NCBI GenBank assembly: GCA_900321595.1
Contig: ONWP01000238.1
Location: 1-7,999 of the forward strand
Direction of reading: 5' to 3'
Source of the DNA: an uncultured Eubacteriales bacterium
GTDB lineage: Bacteria; Bacillota; Clostridia; Oscillospirales; Acutalibacteraceae
DNA: 7,999 bases
A model generated the notes under the pieces. It made no database searches and was not told the origin of the DNA. It saw only the letters and a list, made by a program, of their open reading frames with translations. How positions within the stretch are numbered: the stretch's first letter is position 1; every line of letters starts with the position of its first letter. Of the stretch, positions 1 to 6,673 are shown piece by piece. Position numbers and translations under genes: made by a program.

Positions 1-171
1 AAGGCGATCGCGTACAGGGACGCGCACGGCGGCTTTGCCGACCTTGACGCGTTTTTCGCTGAGATCAACGCGAAACCGCACATCATAGTACGTCTGCAGG
101 ATCAGCTGACTGTTTCGGCGGTCAGACAGGACGACGCGGCGCAGTCCGGAAAGCGGCAGCTCGACATCTGA
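1..171 (+). CDS. C-terminal end of an unrecognised protein (5' truncated by the window)
   Basis: Reading frame 1 is open from the first base to the TGA at 169-171 and encodes the last 56 residues of a protein, beginning KAIAYRDAHGG and ending GKRQLDI. The other two forward frames are closed by stops inside this stretch, and third positions are mostly G or C as in the neighbouring genes, so it is coding. I do not recognise a family: the fragment is soluble-looking and has no cysteine motif or membrane segment. Its stop codon overlaps the ATG of the radical SAM gene (TGATG), which indicates translational coupling and membership in the same operon. It is therefore a likely functional partner of the radical SAM and Ycf46-like proteins, but that is inference from position only. 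Confidence 0.7.
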   Translation, partial: KAIAYRDAHGGFADLDAFFAEINAKPHIIVRLQDQLTVSAVRQDDAAQSGKRQLDI

Positions 172-752
172 TGCGCGTCCACAGACTGATCCCGCGCACA
201 GAGGCCGAAGGCCCCGGCGTCCGGTTCTGTATCTGGGTGCAGGGCTGCGCGCACGGATGCGAAGGCTGCTTCGCGGAAGCGCTGTGGGACTACGACAAGG
301 GCACGGAGGTTTCCGTGCAGGACGTCAAGCGGCAGATCGAAGCGCAGGCCAAGCAGATCCGCGGCGTCACATTCTTAGGCGGCGAGCCCTTCGACCAGGC
401 AGCGGCGCTGACTGAGATCGCGCGGTTCGCCCACGGCGCCGGCCTTGACGTCATCGCGTTCACAGGTTACCTGTACGAGACGCTTCTGTCGAGAGACGAC
501 GCGTCGCGGCTGCTCGATGACGTCGACCTGCTGATCGACGGGCCGTATATCCGCGCGCTGCAGGACTTCAGCAGACCTCTGGTCGGGTCGTCCAATCAGC
601 GTTTCATCTATCTGACAGACCGCTTCACGCCGGAGGAGCTTCGCAGCTACCGCAACCGGTTCGAGATCCGCGTGGATCCGGACGGAACGGTCTTCCTTAA
701 CGGGATGGGCGATCTGAACCGGCTGCGCCGAAAAATCGATAACTATATTTGA
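171..752 (+). CDS. NrdG-like radical SAM protein (4Fe-4S single cluster domain)
   Basis: This 193-residue protein is a minimal radical SAM enzyme. The cluster motif CX3CX2C is C26-C30-C33, followed by F34, and the SAM-contacting GGEP motif is at 70-73 in LGGEPFDQ. The sequence LIDGPYI followed by GSSNQRFIYL further on is typical of the family annotated as anaerobic ribonucleotide reductase activating protein or 4Fe-4S single cluster protein. These proteins cleave S-adenosylmethionine reductively to make a 5'-deoxyadenosyl radical, often to install a glycyl radical on a partner. No SPASM or auxiliary cluster cysteines are visible. No nrdD-type reductase gene lies nearby, so the nrdG symbol is withheld. 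The start is the ATG overlapping the upstream stop. No well-spaced Shine-Dalgarno precedes it, which suggests translation by coupling. Only 15 nt separate it from the Ycf46-like ATPase. Class assignment is firm; the substrate is unknown. Confidence 0.9.
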   Translation: MRVHRLIPRTEAEGPGVRFCIWVQGCAHGCEGCFAEALWDYDKGTEVSVQDVKRQIEAQAKQIRGVTFLGGEPFDQAAALTEIARFAHGAGLDVIAFTGYLYETLLSRDDASRLLDDVDLLIDGPYIRALQDFSRPLVGSSNQRFIYLTDRFTPEELRSYRNRFEIRVDPDGTVFLNGMGDLNRLRRKIDNYI

Positions 753-767
753 CAACAAGGAGTCGTT

Positions 768-2396
768 ATGGCAAATACCGCATTCGCAAAGGATTTCGCA
801 AACCTAGTACATGCGGGTTTCCCGTATATCTACATCCCCTCCTATGAGGAGGAGCGGATCATCGCGGCGATCCAGGAAATCGCGGACGATCCGGAGCAGA
901 TCAAAACGAAGCGCAAGATCTATACGTGGACGCAGACGGACGGACTGATCTGCGAGAACAACCGCGTCCGGGAGACGGACGCGCCGCTGCGCGCGATCGA
1001 CGCGATCGCGAAGGGCGGCGAGCCCGCGCTGTACATCCTGAAGGATTTCCACATCTATTTCGGCGGCGACAGAACGTCGCGTCCGGATTATGCCGTCATC
1101 CGCCGGCTGCGCGACATCCTGCCCGAGCTGAAAAACAACCGCAAAACGGTCATTTTCATCGCGTCCAGACTCGTGATCCCCTGCGATATGGAAAAGGAGA
1201 TCTCCGTCCTTGACTTCGCCCTGCCCACCGTCGAGGAGATCGAGGACAAGCTGGACGAGCTGCTGGCCGGGATCAATCCGAACAACGTCCGCCTGACGGC
1301 GGATGAAAAGATCCTGCTGGCGCGTTCCGCGCTCGGTCTGACCATGCAGGAGGCGGAAAACGCGTTCTGCCGCGCCATCGTCAATCTGCACGGCATCGAC
1401 AGAAGCGCGCTCGCGATCATTCACGAGGAGAAGAATCAGGTCGTCAAGAAGACCGGCGTGCTGGAATTCGTCAAGTCCGATCTGGGCATCAACGACATCG
1501 GCGGTCTGGACAATCTGAAAAAATGGCTGCTTCGCCGGAACAACTCCTGGTCGGAGCAGGCGAAGGCCTACAACCTGCCCGCGCCGAAGGGCGTCCTGAT
1601 CACAGGCGTTCCCGGCTGCGGCAAATCGCTGACCGCCAAAGCCATGAGCGCGATCTGGGGTCTGCCGCTGCTCAAGCTGGACATGGGCAAGATCTTCGGC
1701 GGGATCGTGGGCAGCTCCGAGGAGAACATGCGCAAGGCCATCGCGACCGCCGAGGCCGTTTCACCGTCCATCCTCTGGGTCGATGAGATCGAAAAGGGCT
1801 TCTCCGGCATCAAAAGCGGCGGCGACTCCGGCACCTCCGCGCGCGTGTTCGGCACGTTCCTGACCTGGATGCAGGAGAAGACGGAGCCTGTCTTCGTGAT
1901 CGCGACGGCAAACGACATCAGCGCGCTGCCGCCGGAGCTGCTGCGCAAGGGACGTTTCGACGAGATCTTTTTCGTCGATCTGCCGACGTTCAGAGAGCGC
2001 AAAAAGATCTTCAGCCTCCATATCAGCAAGCGGATCAAAAGCTCTACGATTCAGCATGAGGTCGACGCGAGCGACGAGGTCTGCACGGAGATGGCCAACC
2101 TGACCGCCGGCTACGTCGGCGCCGAGATCGAGCAGATCGTGATCGCGGCGATGTATGAGGCGTTTTACGAGAACCGCGGCATGCGCAAGGAAGACATCGT
2201 CAAGGCGATCCGCGAGACCGTGCCGCTGTCGAGCACCCAGCGGGAGCAGATCCTCGCGCTTCGCGAATGGGCCAAAAACCGCGCCGTGCTCGCGACAGCG
2301 GTCGAAGACAGAGAGCAGGCGCCGGATTCCGACGATGACAGCGGCAGCGGCTTTATCAGCGCGCAGGGCGGCCGCATCGTCGACTTCGACTTATAA
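768..2396 (+). CDS. Ycf46-like AAA ATPase
   Basis: This 542-residue protein has the Ycf46 architecture. An N-terminal domain (about 1-230) opens with a YIYIPSYEEER segment. One AAA module (about 240-470) follows. Visible motifs are Walker A GVPGCGKS (280-287), Walker B ILWVDE (335-340), sensor 1 ATAND (379-383), arginine-finger candidates R393 and R396 in RKGRFDE, and sensor 2 GAE (451-453). The stretches GDSGTSARVFGTFLTWMQEKT and GAEIEQ are hallmarks of Ycf46 rather than of FtsH or Cdc48. The pore-loop position reads IVG (313-315), without the usual aromatic residue. A C-terminal tail from about 513 is acidic and Ser/Gly-rich, probably disordered, and ends GRIVDFDL. AAGGAG at 757-762, five bases before the ATG, fixes the start. 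Ycf46 proteins are soluble, and a cyanobacterial homologue has been linked to photosynthesis and CO2 acclimation, but the molecular target is unknown. The ATPase call is certain; the Ycf46 assignment is strong from memory of the family. Confidence 0.92.
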   Translation: MANTAFAKDFANLVHAGFPYIYIPSYEEERIIAAIQEIADDPEQIKTKRKIYTWTQTDGLICENNRVRETDAPLRAIDAIAKGGEPALYILKDFHIYFGGDRTSRPDYAVIRRLRDILPELKNNRKTVIFIASRLVIPCDMEKEISVLDFALPTVEEIEDKLDELLAGINPNNVRLTADEKILLARSALGLTMQEAENAFCRAIVNLHGIDRSALAIIHEEKNQVVKKTGVLEFVKSDLGINDIGGLDNLKKWLLRRNNSWSEQAKAYNLPAPKGVLITGVPGCGKSLTAKAMSAIWGLPLLKLDMGKIFGGIVGSSEENMRKAIATAEAVSPSILWVDEIEKGFSGIKSGGDSGTSARVFGTFLTWMQEKTEPVFVIATANDISALPPELLRKGRFDEIFFVDLPTFRERKKIFSLHISKRIKSSTIQHEVDASDEVCTEMANLTAGYVGAEIEQIVIAAMYEAFYENRGMRKEDIVKAIRETVPLSSTQREQILALREWAKNRAVLATAVEDREQAPDSDDDSGSGFISAQGGRIVDFDL

Positions 2397-2414
2397 ACGA
2401 GGAGGGTTCATCCA

Positions 2415-2882
2415 ATGTCAGTCATACTTACGCTCACATCCTGCGCGATCATCGCGGCGGCGTCCCTTTCCTCCACCGCGCTGATGGCGGTCGCCATCGC
2501 GACCGGCGACGAGCGCGCGGAGCTCGCCGAAAAAGGCCTTGAAACGCAGTACGTCGACTGCGAGCTGCTTGTCAAAACGCTCAACGGCTTTGATTGTCAT
2601 ATCAAACAGCTCAGCGAAAACGAAATCCACGTCAGCACGACGGCGGGCAATCTGATCTACCGGCGTGATTCGATCGAAGAGCCCTTCCGGATGTATCTGG
2701 ACGAGATCACCGACGCGGAAGCCCTGATCGAAAATATCCGCTCCCTGGAGGTCGACTACAAGCGCAACGTCCAGGCGTATACGTACGACCACATCAGAAA
2801 GAATCTGACCGACGACATGACGATCGTGGAAGAGACCGTCATGGAGGACGACGCCGTTTACCTGACGATCAACATCGAGTAA
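2415..2882 (+). CDS. Small protein with N-terminal hydrophobic segment, probable Ycf35-like (DUF1257) domain
   Basis: This 155-residue protein begins with about 28 mostly hydrophobic residues (SVILTLTSCAIIAAASL onward) that could be a membrane anchor or an uncleaved signal. The acidic soluble part follows. Its C-terminal half, with a QAYTYDHI segment, then IVEETVMEDD and a final short beta strand, resembles the end of Ycf35/DUF1257. In that family an AYxY helix is followed by a strand rich in E and then a closing strand. This match is by eye and moderate. Context supports it, since Ycf35 and Ycf46 genes are often linked and this gene starts 18 nt after the Ycf46-like ATPase. AGGAGGG at 2400-2406, eight bases before the ATG, is a strong ribosome site. 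The hydrophobic N-terminus is unusual for Ycf35 and might tether the ATPase to the membrane. It is the last gene before a terminator. If the DUF1257 match fails, it is an unassigned membrane-anchored protein. Confidence 0.8.
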   Translation: MSVILTLTSCAIIAAASLSSTALMAVAIATGDERAELAEKGLETQYVDCELLVKTLNGFDCHIKQLSENEIHVSTTAGNLIYRRDSIEEPFRMYLDEITDAEALIENIRSLEVDYKRNVQAYTYDHIRKNLTDDMTIVEETVMEDDAVYLTINIE

Positions 2883-2904
2883 CCGACGCTCCCCCGCGAA
2901 AAAC

Positions 2905-2941
2905 AAAAGGACTGGTCCCTGTCCGGGTACGCAGTCCTTTT
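2905..2941. terminator. Bidirectional intrinsic terminator between convergent operons
   Basis: A perfect 10-bp stem pairs 2905-2914 (AAAAGGACTG) with 2932-2941 (CAGTCCTTTT). It can extend inward with 2915-2919 pairing to 2925-2930, with single-base bulges at 2928 and 2931 and a five-base loop. On the + strand the stem runs into TTTTCATTTTC. On the - strand it runs into CTTTTGTTTTTC. It lies 23 nt after the stop of the Ycf35-like gene and 28 nt after the stop of the convergent beta-helix gene, so it can terminate both operons. Confidence 0.88.
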
Positions 2942-2968
2942 CATTTTCTCAAAGCCGCCCGCGCGCCT

Positions 2969-5242
2969 TCAGTACCTGCCGATCCGTTCAAGGGGCAGCG
3001 CCTCAAACGCGGGGAGATCCGCGAAGACCGGCGCGTCCGGCTTCAGGCCGTAATCCCCGCGCGCGGGATCGGCAAAGAGCGCGCGCAGATCGCCGAGGGC
3101 GAAGACGGCGTTGCCGGTGAAATCGCTGAAGCGCGCCGCGCTTTCGGCGACGGAGCCGAGACTTCCGTTATGCTGCACGATCAGGTTGCCCGTGACGCGC
3201 GAGCCCGCGGGATTCGGCACAAAGCGCGCGTTCTCCGGGTCGCCGTAGTCGAGCGACCAGTCCGCCATATAAGGGTACTTCGCCTGCCAGACGGGGCTTT
3301 GCCACGGCGACTCCAGCAGATGCGTCTGCATGTCGGCGCCCTCCATGCTGTGCTTGAACCAGGAATCGGGATCCATCGCGCCCTCGCGGGCCCGTTCGTC
3401 GCAGCAGATCGGCGTCTTGCAGTTGACGAAAACGTTCCCGGTCACGACATGATCGCGTCCGCCGCCGATGAGAATCCCGTTCTGCCTGCAGTTGAGGATC
3501 AGGTTGCCGTACGCGGTCTGTCCGGCCTGCGCGTCGTCCCAGTAGATCGCGTTGGGCGCGTGGTCCCCGTCGCCCAGCGCGTATAACGCGTTATAGCGGA
3601 TGACCGACCCGCATTCGTCCCAGCGCCTCCCGCAGTAGATCGCGCCGCAGTCGTCCGACAGGAGCGCCACGTCGTGGATGTCGTTGTACTCGATGAGCAT
3701 GTCGTTCCCGCCGTAGAGCACGGCCTGCTGCGGGGCGAAGCAGATCTCGTTGTGGGAGCAGGCGTTGCCGACCCCCCGCAGCTCGACCCCGGCTCCGGCG
3801 GTGACAGACACCTCGGAATAGTCGCGGATCAGGCAGTTATCCACCCGGTTTTCGCCCGGCGTGAGCGTCTGCCGGTCGCCGCCGGTCACGGTGACGGCGG
3901 CCCCGCCGATGTGGATGAATTCACAGGCGGACACCGTATTGCGATATCCGTCGATCGCCGCGCCGACGCCGGAGACCTCCGTCACATGACAGTTCGACAG
4001 GACGTTTTCGTCCCCCCGGATCGCGAAGCCGCCGCCCCGGGAGCCTTTGACGGTCAGCCCGTCGAAGCGCAGATGCGACGCGTCCTCGACGCGGATCAGG
4101 TCCTCGCCGCCCAGGGAAAGCGTCAAAACCGTGTTATCGTCGAACGTTCCGACCGGCCAGAAGTACAGAAGTCCCTTCTCCCGGTCCAGATACCACTCGC
4201 CGGGGCTGTCCAGCTCCTCGAGCGCGTTGAAGATATAGTAGGTCGCGCCCGGCACAGCGCCGAACATGCTCACGTAAGCGGGCTCGATCGTCCGCTCGTC
4301 CGGGTCGAAGCTTTTCAGCGGCGTCGTCGCGTCAGCCCAGTCGTAGGCGAGCGCCGTCCAGAGCCACACGCCGTCCGTGGTCGCGTAGCCGGCGATGCGC
4401 CGGGCGGTGTCCGCGTCCGCGCGGAAGATCGTGGTCTGCGGATTGCGCACCGTCTCCCAGCCCGGCCAGACGCTGTGATTGCTCGTGGAGTTCTCCCTGC
4501 TCTCCCCCTCCCGGACGACCGACTCGACCTTGAGGAAGCCCTCATTCGGGTAGCGGGCCGTCGTCATGCGCACGCCGTCGCAGTAGAGCGCGCAGGGCAC
4601 GGGCCCCGTCGTGTCGCCGTCATACTTGTCCGCGGTGCTGTACTTTCCCACCGGGTACAGCTTCCCCCAGTCGTCCGCGGTCAGCCCCAGCTTCGTCAGA
4701 TCGACGGTCAGGACGTGCTGCTTCGCGTCGTCGCCGAGCCTGTCGGCGGCTTCCCGCGGAAGCGGCCCGAAATCCGTTTTTTTGAGCGTCATGCCGCCGT
4801 TTAAGATCACCTCGCCGTCGCCGGAAGCGCGGTATGTGACGGGGCAGTCCGCCGTTCCGCCGTCCTCCCGGCCGAATGTGAGGGGTCTGATGCGGTATTC
4901 CCCCGGCAGGAGCTCGACGGTGATCCCGTCCCGTCCGCTTTTATCCATGTCGCGAACCAGTTCGCGGGCCCGTTCGATCGTAGCGAGCGGATGGGCCCGG
5001 CTTCCGTCCGCGTCGTCGGAGCCGTCCGGGGACACGTACAGATCGGCGTGATCCGGCGCGGCCTTCTTCGATGTGAACGCCCCGAGCCCCGCGGGCGCCG
5101 GCACGTCGTACGCGCCCGCCTCGAAGCGCAGCGTCCGGATCCCCGGCATCTCGCACGCGAGCACGATACACAGCACGGCCGCGATCACGATCAGCGCGAT
5201 CACGGCAAACAGACGAATATTCAACGTTTTTCTCCTCTTCAT
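2969..5242 (-). CDS. Membrane-anchored right-handed parallel beta-helix protein, probable carbohydrate-active enzyme
   Basis: From the chosen start the protein has 757 residues. A basic N-terminus (MKRRK) precedes a hydrophobic segment at about 11-30 ending IVLAC. This is an N-terminal anchor or, less likely, a lipoprotein signal with C30. An LYVSPDGSD strand (68-76) followed by DGS and HPLATI is the usual entry to secreted beta-helix enzymes. Residues about 225-235 (TTARYPNEGF) and 349-363 (EWYLDREKGLLYFWP) are conserved in this superfamily. Repeating turns rich in N, G and C form the helix from about 381 to 621, with DDCGAIYCGRRW at 530-541, and GILIGGGRD. The C-terminus, YGLKPDAP to ERIGRY, is also family-typical. 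I think it is closest to GH141-like proteins (alpha-fucosidase or xylanase activities), but substrate and family number are not secure. It would act at the outer cell surface on plant or host glycans. It is last in a four-gene operon, 44 nt after the preceding gene. A GTG start at 5299 is possible but overlaps the upstream gene and lacks a good ribosome site. Confidence 0.85.
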   Translation of the reverse strand: MKRRKTLNIRLFAVIALIVIAAVLCIVLACEMPGIRTLRFEAGAYDVPAPAGLGAFTSKKAAPDHADLYVSPDGSDDADGSRAHPLATIERARELVRDMDKSGRDGITVELLPGEYRIRPLTFGREDGGTADCPVTYRASGDGEVILNGGMTLKKTDFGPLPREAADRLGDDAKQHVLTVDLTKLGLTADDWGKLYPVGKYSTADKYDGDTTGPVPCALYCDGVRMTTARYPNEGFLKVESVVREGESRENSTSNHSVWPGWETVRNPQTTIFRADADTARRIAGYATTDGVWLWTALAYDWADATTPLKSFDPDERTIEPAYVSMFGAVPGATYYIFNALEELDSPGEWYLDREKGLLYFWPVGTFDDNTVLTLSLGGEDLIRVEDASHLRFDGLTVKGSRGGGFAIRGDENVLSNCHVTEVSGVGAAIDGYRNTVSACEFIHIGGAAVTVTGGDRQTLTPGENRVDNCLIRDYSEVSVTAGAGVELRGVGNACSHNEICFAPQQAVLYGGNDMLIEYNDIHDVALLSDDCGAIYCGRRWDECGSVIRYNALYALGDGDHAPNAIYWDDAQAGQTAYGNLILNCRQNGILIGGGRDHVVTGNVFVNCKTPICCDERAREGAMDPDSWFKHSMEGADMQTHLLESPWQSPVWQAKYPYMADWSLDYGDPENARFVPNPAGSRVTGNLIVQHNGSLGSVAESAARFSDFTGNAVFALGDLRALFADPARGDYGLKPDAPVFADLPAFEALPLERIGRY

Positions 5243-5250
5243 TGCGACGT

Positions 5251-5254
5251 CTCC
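5251..5254 (-). promoter_or_regulatory. Ribosome binding site deciding the beta-helix gene start
   Basis: GGAG on the - strand lies eight bases before the ATG at 5242-5240. That ATG opens a standard signal-anchor sequence (MKRRK plus a hydrophobic core). The longer reading from the GTG at 5299 adds 19 residues with no signal character and overlaps the previous gene's stop, so the ATG is preferred. Confidence 0.65.
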
Positions 5255-5286
5255 AAACCTTGCGCTTATTCCCGCCGGACGCGCAG

Positions 5287-5946
5287 TCAGGCGATCCACC
5301 AGTCGCCGTCGGGCGATTGATACACGGTGCCGATCGTCTCCGACAGCACGTTTCCACGCAGATCGCGCGTAAGAAGCTTATAATAAAACCGGTAATCCGC
5401 TGTGGCGCGTTCGTTTTCGTCGTCCCAGCCTTCCTCGACCCACATTTCGGTCAGGACCCGGTCGTCCTCGATCAGGCAGACGGCCTCATGCGGCCGCAGC
5501 GGGAAGGAAAACGCTTCCGGATAATAGCAGCGCAGCTCGTCGCCCTGGCTGACGACGTGCGCGCCCTTCCCCACGACGCGCAGATTCGCGCAGGGATCCG
5601 CGTCGGCGAACCGCAGGGAAACGAGCCGCTCCGGCGTCCGCTCCGGCAGGAAGCGCAGCAGATCGACCGTCCCGGCGTCATAGTCGCACCGCAGGAAGCA
5701 GTACGCGCCGTCCGCGAACACCGGCTCGCCGTACAGGACGTTTTCGCGCAGCGCGAAGGGCTCGTACACGCGCCCGTTCGTCAGGTCATGGAAGCGGATC
5801 ACCGCGCCCGGATGCCGTTCGCGCCGGTTTCGTTCGATCAGATCGTAAAAGTCGTCGGTGGACGACATACTGTACGCGAGTCTTCGCTGTCCCGGGATGT
5901 CCGCGACGTACCGGCCGAAGGCGTTCTGGAATCTTTTGAGCATCAT
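5287..5946 (-). CDS. Hypothetical protein, 219 residues, no recognised domain
   Basis: I do not recognise this protein. It has no signal peptide or membrane segment and should be cytoplasmic. It is acidic overall and rich in aromatic residues. Alternating hydrophobic and charged stretches (for example YCFLRCDYDAGTVDLLRFLP and YRFYYKLLTRDLRGNVL) suggest a mainly beta structure. A short helical N-terminus contains LKRFQNAFGRYV, and the C-terminus is VYQSPDGDWWIA. Cysteines are few and not arranged as a metal site. Two ATG codons stand in tandem at 5946-5941. GGGAGG lies six bases before the first, so either could be used. It begins 27 nt after the flavoprotein gene and ends 44 nt before the beta-helix gene, so it is probably co-transcribed with both. 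Coding is supported by GC-rich third positions, the ribosome site and its fit between neighbours. Confidence 0.8.
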   Translation of the reverse strand: MMLKRFQNAFGRYVADIPGQRRLAYSMSSTDDFYDLIERNRRERHPGAVIRFHDLTNGRVYEPFALRENVLYGEPVFADGAYCFLRCDYDAGTVDLLRFLPERTPERLVSLRFADADPCANLRVVGKGAHVVSQGDELRCYYPEAFSFPLRPHEAVCLIEDDRVLTEMWVEEGWDDENERATADYRFYYKLLTRDLRGNVLSETIGTVYQSPDGDWWIA

Positions 5947-5973
5947 TTCAGGCCTCCCGCCTTTTCTGTCCGG

Positions 5974-6654
5974 TCATCCGCCGTTCACATTGCGGATGTA
6001 TTCCGCCGCGGAGATCATCGGCGTCTCCAGCGCCGCGACCGTCCGCGCGGAAAGCGTCAGCGTCCTTTCATATTCCGCGCCAGCCGCCTCGAAGCGTCTG
6101 CGCAGCGGCTCCGCAACGATCTGCGCCTCGGGCACGTTCATCAGCGGCGCCTCGGGCACGCAGACGATGTCCGGCCTGCCGAAGCAGTTCGCGGACATGA
6201 TCCGCACCGCGTCAAAGTTGCCCTCCCAGTCCGGGAAGCCGCAACCGCAGATGATCAGCGTATGGATGCGCGAGAAATCAACGAGCGCCTCGTGCCGCAC
6301 CGTCCCGTCCGGCAGCCGGACCATTTTCTGTCTGATCAGCGGGATCGTGCGGTCCAGCACCGCCTTGAGGTGGGACGGCATGCCGTAGCAGTAGAGCGGA
6401 AAGCTCCAGATGATGACGTCGCTTTCCCGGTACAGCGCCAGGATCGCGTTCTGATCGTCGTCGATCACACAGCGTCCGTCCGCGTTTTCCCAGCACGCGA
6501 AGCAGCCTCTGCACGGGGCGACCGATCTGCCGATCACGTCGACGATCCGCACGTCATGCTTCCCCGCCGGGTCAAATCCCCGCAGGAACGCCTCTGTCAG
6601 CTGAAACGTATCGCTTTTCTCTTTCGGGCTCCCGTTGAGCACAAGCACCTTCAT
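5974..6654 (-). CDS. Flavodoxin-fold NAD(P)H-dependent FMN reductase with Isf-type cysteine motif
   Basis: This 226-residue protein has the flavodoxin-like fold of the NADPH-dependent FMN reductase and iron-sulfur flavoprotein (Isf) group. VLVLNGSPKEKSDT (3-16) is the first strand and FMN phosphate loop. FPLYCYGMPSHLKAVLDR (85-102) is the second flavin contact region and following helix. CGCGFPDWEGNF (136-147) contributes to the third. Between the first two lies CX2CX2CX7C (C48, C51, C54, C62). This spacing fits the compact 4Fe-4S motif described for Isf proteins of methanogens and clostridia. Such proteins transfer electrons and can reduce quinones or oxygen species, but many homologues carry these cysteines without a proven cluster. 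It is cytosolic. AGAGGA seven bases before the ATG is a good ribosome site. It starts 19 nt after the ZIP transporter gene. The family is clear; the physiological substrate is unknown. Confidence 0.9.
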   Translation of the reverse strand: MKVLVLNGSPKEKSDTFQLTEAFLRGFDPAGKHDVRIVDVIGRSVAPCRGCFACWENADGRCVIDDDQNAILALYRESDVIIWSFPLYCYGMPSHLKAVLDRTIPLIRQKMVRLPDGTVRHEALVDFSRIHTLIICGCGFPDWEGNFDAVRIMSANCFGRPDIVCVPEAPLMNVPEAQIVAEPLRRRFEAAGAEYERTLTLSARTVAALETPMISAAEYIRNVNGG

Positions 6655-6673
6655 ACGCCTGTCCTCTCCCGCG

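Noticed and set aside
171..752. Assignment as nrdG
   Set aside because: The domain is NrdG-like, but no ribonucleotide reductase gene is nearby and the neighbours are Ycf46-like and Ycf35-like, so the specific symbol is not supported.
804..1424. Open frame of 206 codons on the - strand within the ATPase gene
   Set aside because: It is antisense to the conserved N-terminal domain of the Ycf46-like protein and shows shadow composition.
768..2396. Assignment as FtsH or a Cdc48-type ATPase
   Set aside because: There is no membrane segment or zinc protease motif and only one AAA module. The N-terminal domain and the GDSGTSARVFGTF stretch fit Ycf46.
3674..4804. Long open frame of 376 codons on the + strand, antisense to the beta-helix gene
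   Set aside because: It is rich in Arg, Val, Asp and Pro, with no domain or ribosome site, as expected for a shadow of a GC-rich gene. The opposite strand has clear family motifs.
5243..5299. GTG start at 5299 for the beta-helix protein
   Set aside because: It overlaps the end of the preceding gene, adds residues without signal character and has no well-placed ribosome site. The ATG at 5242 has GGAG eight bases upstream and opens a normal signal anchor.
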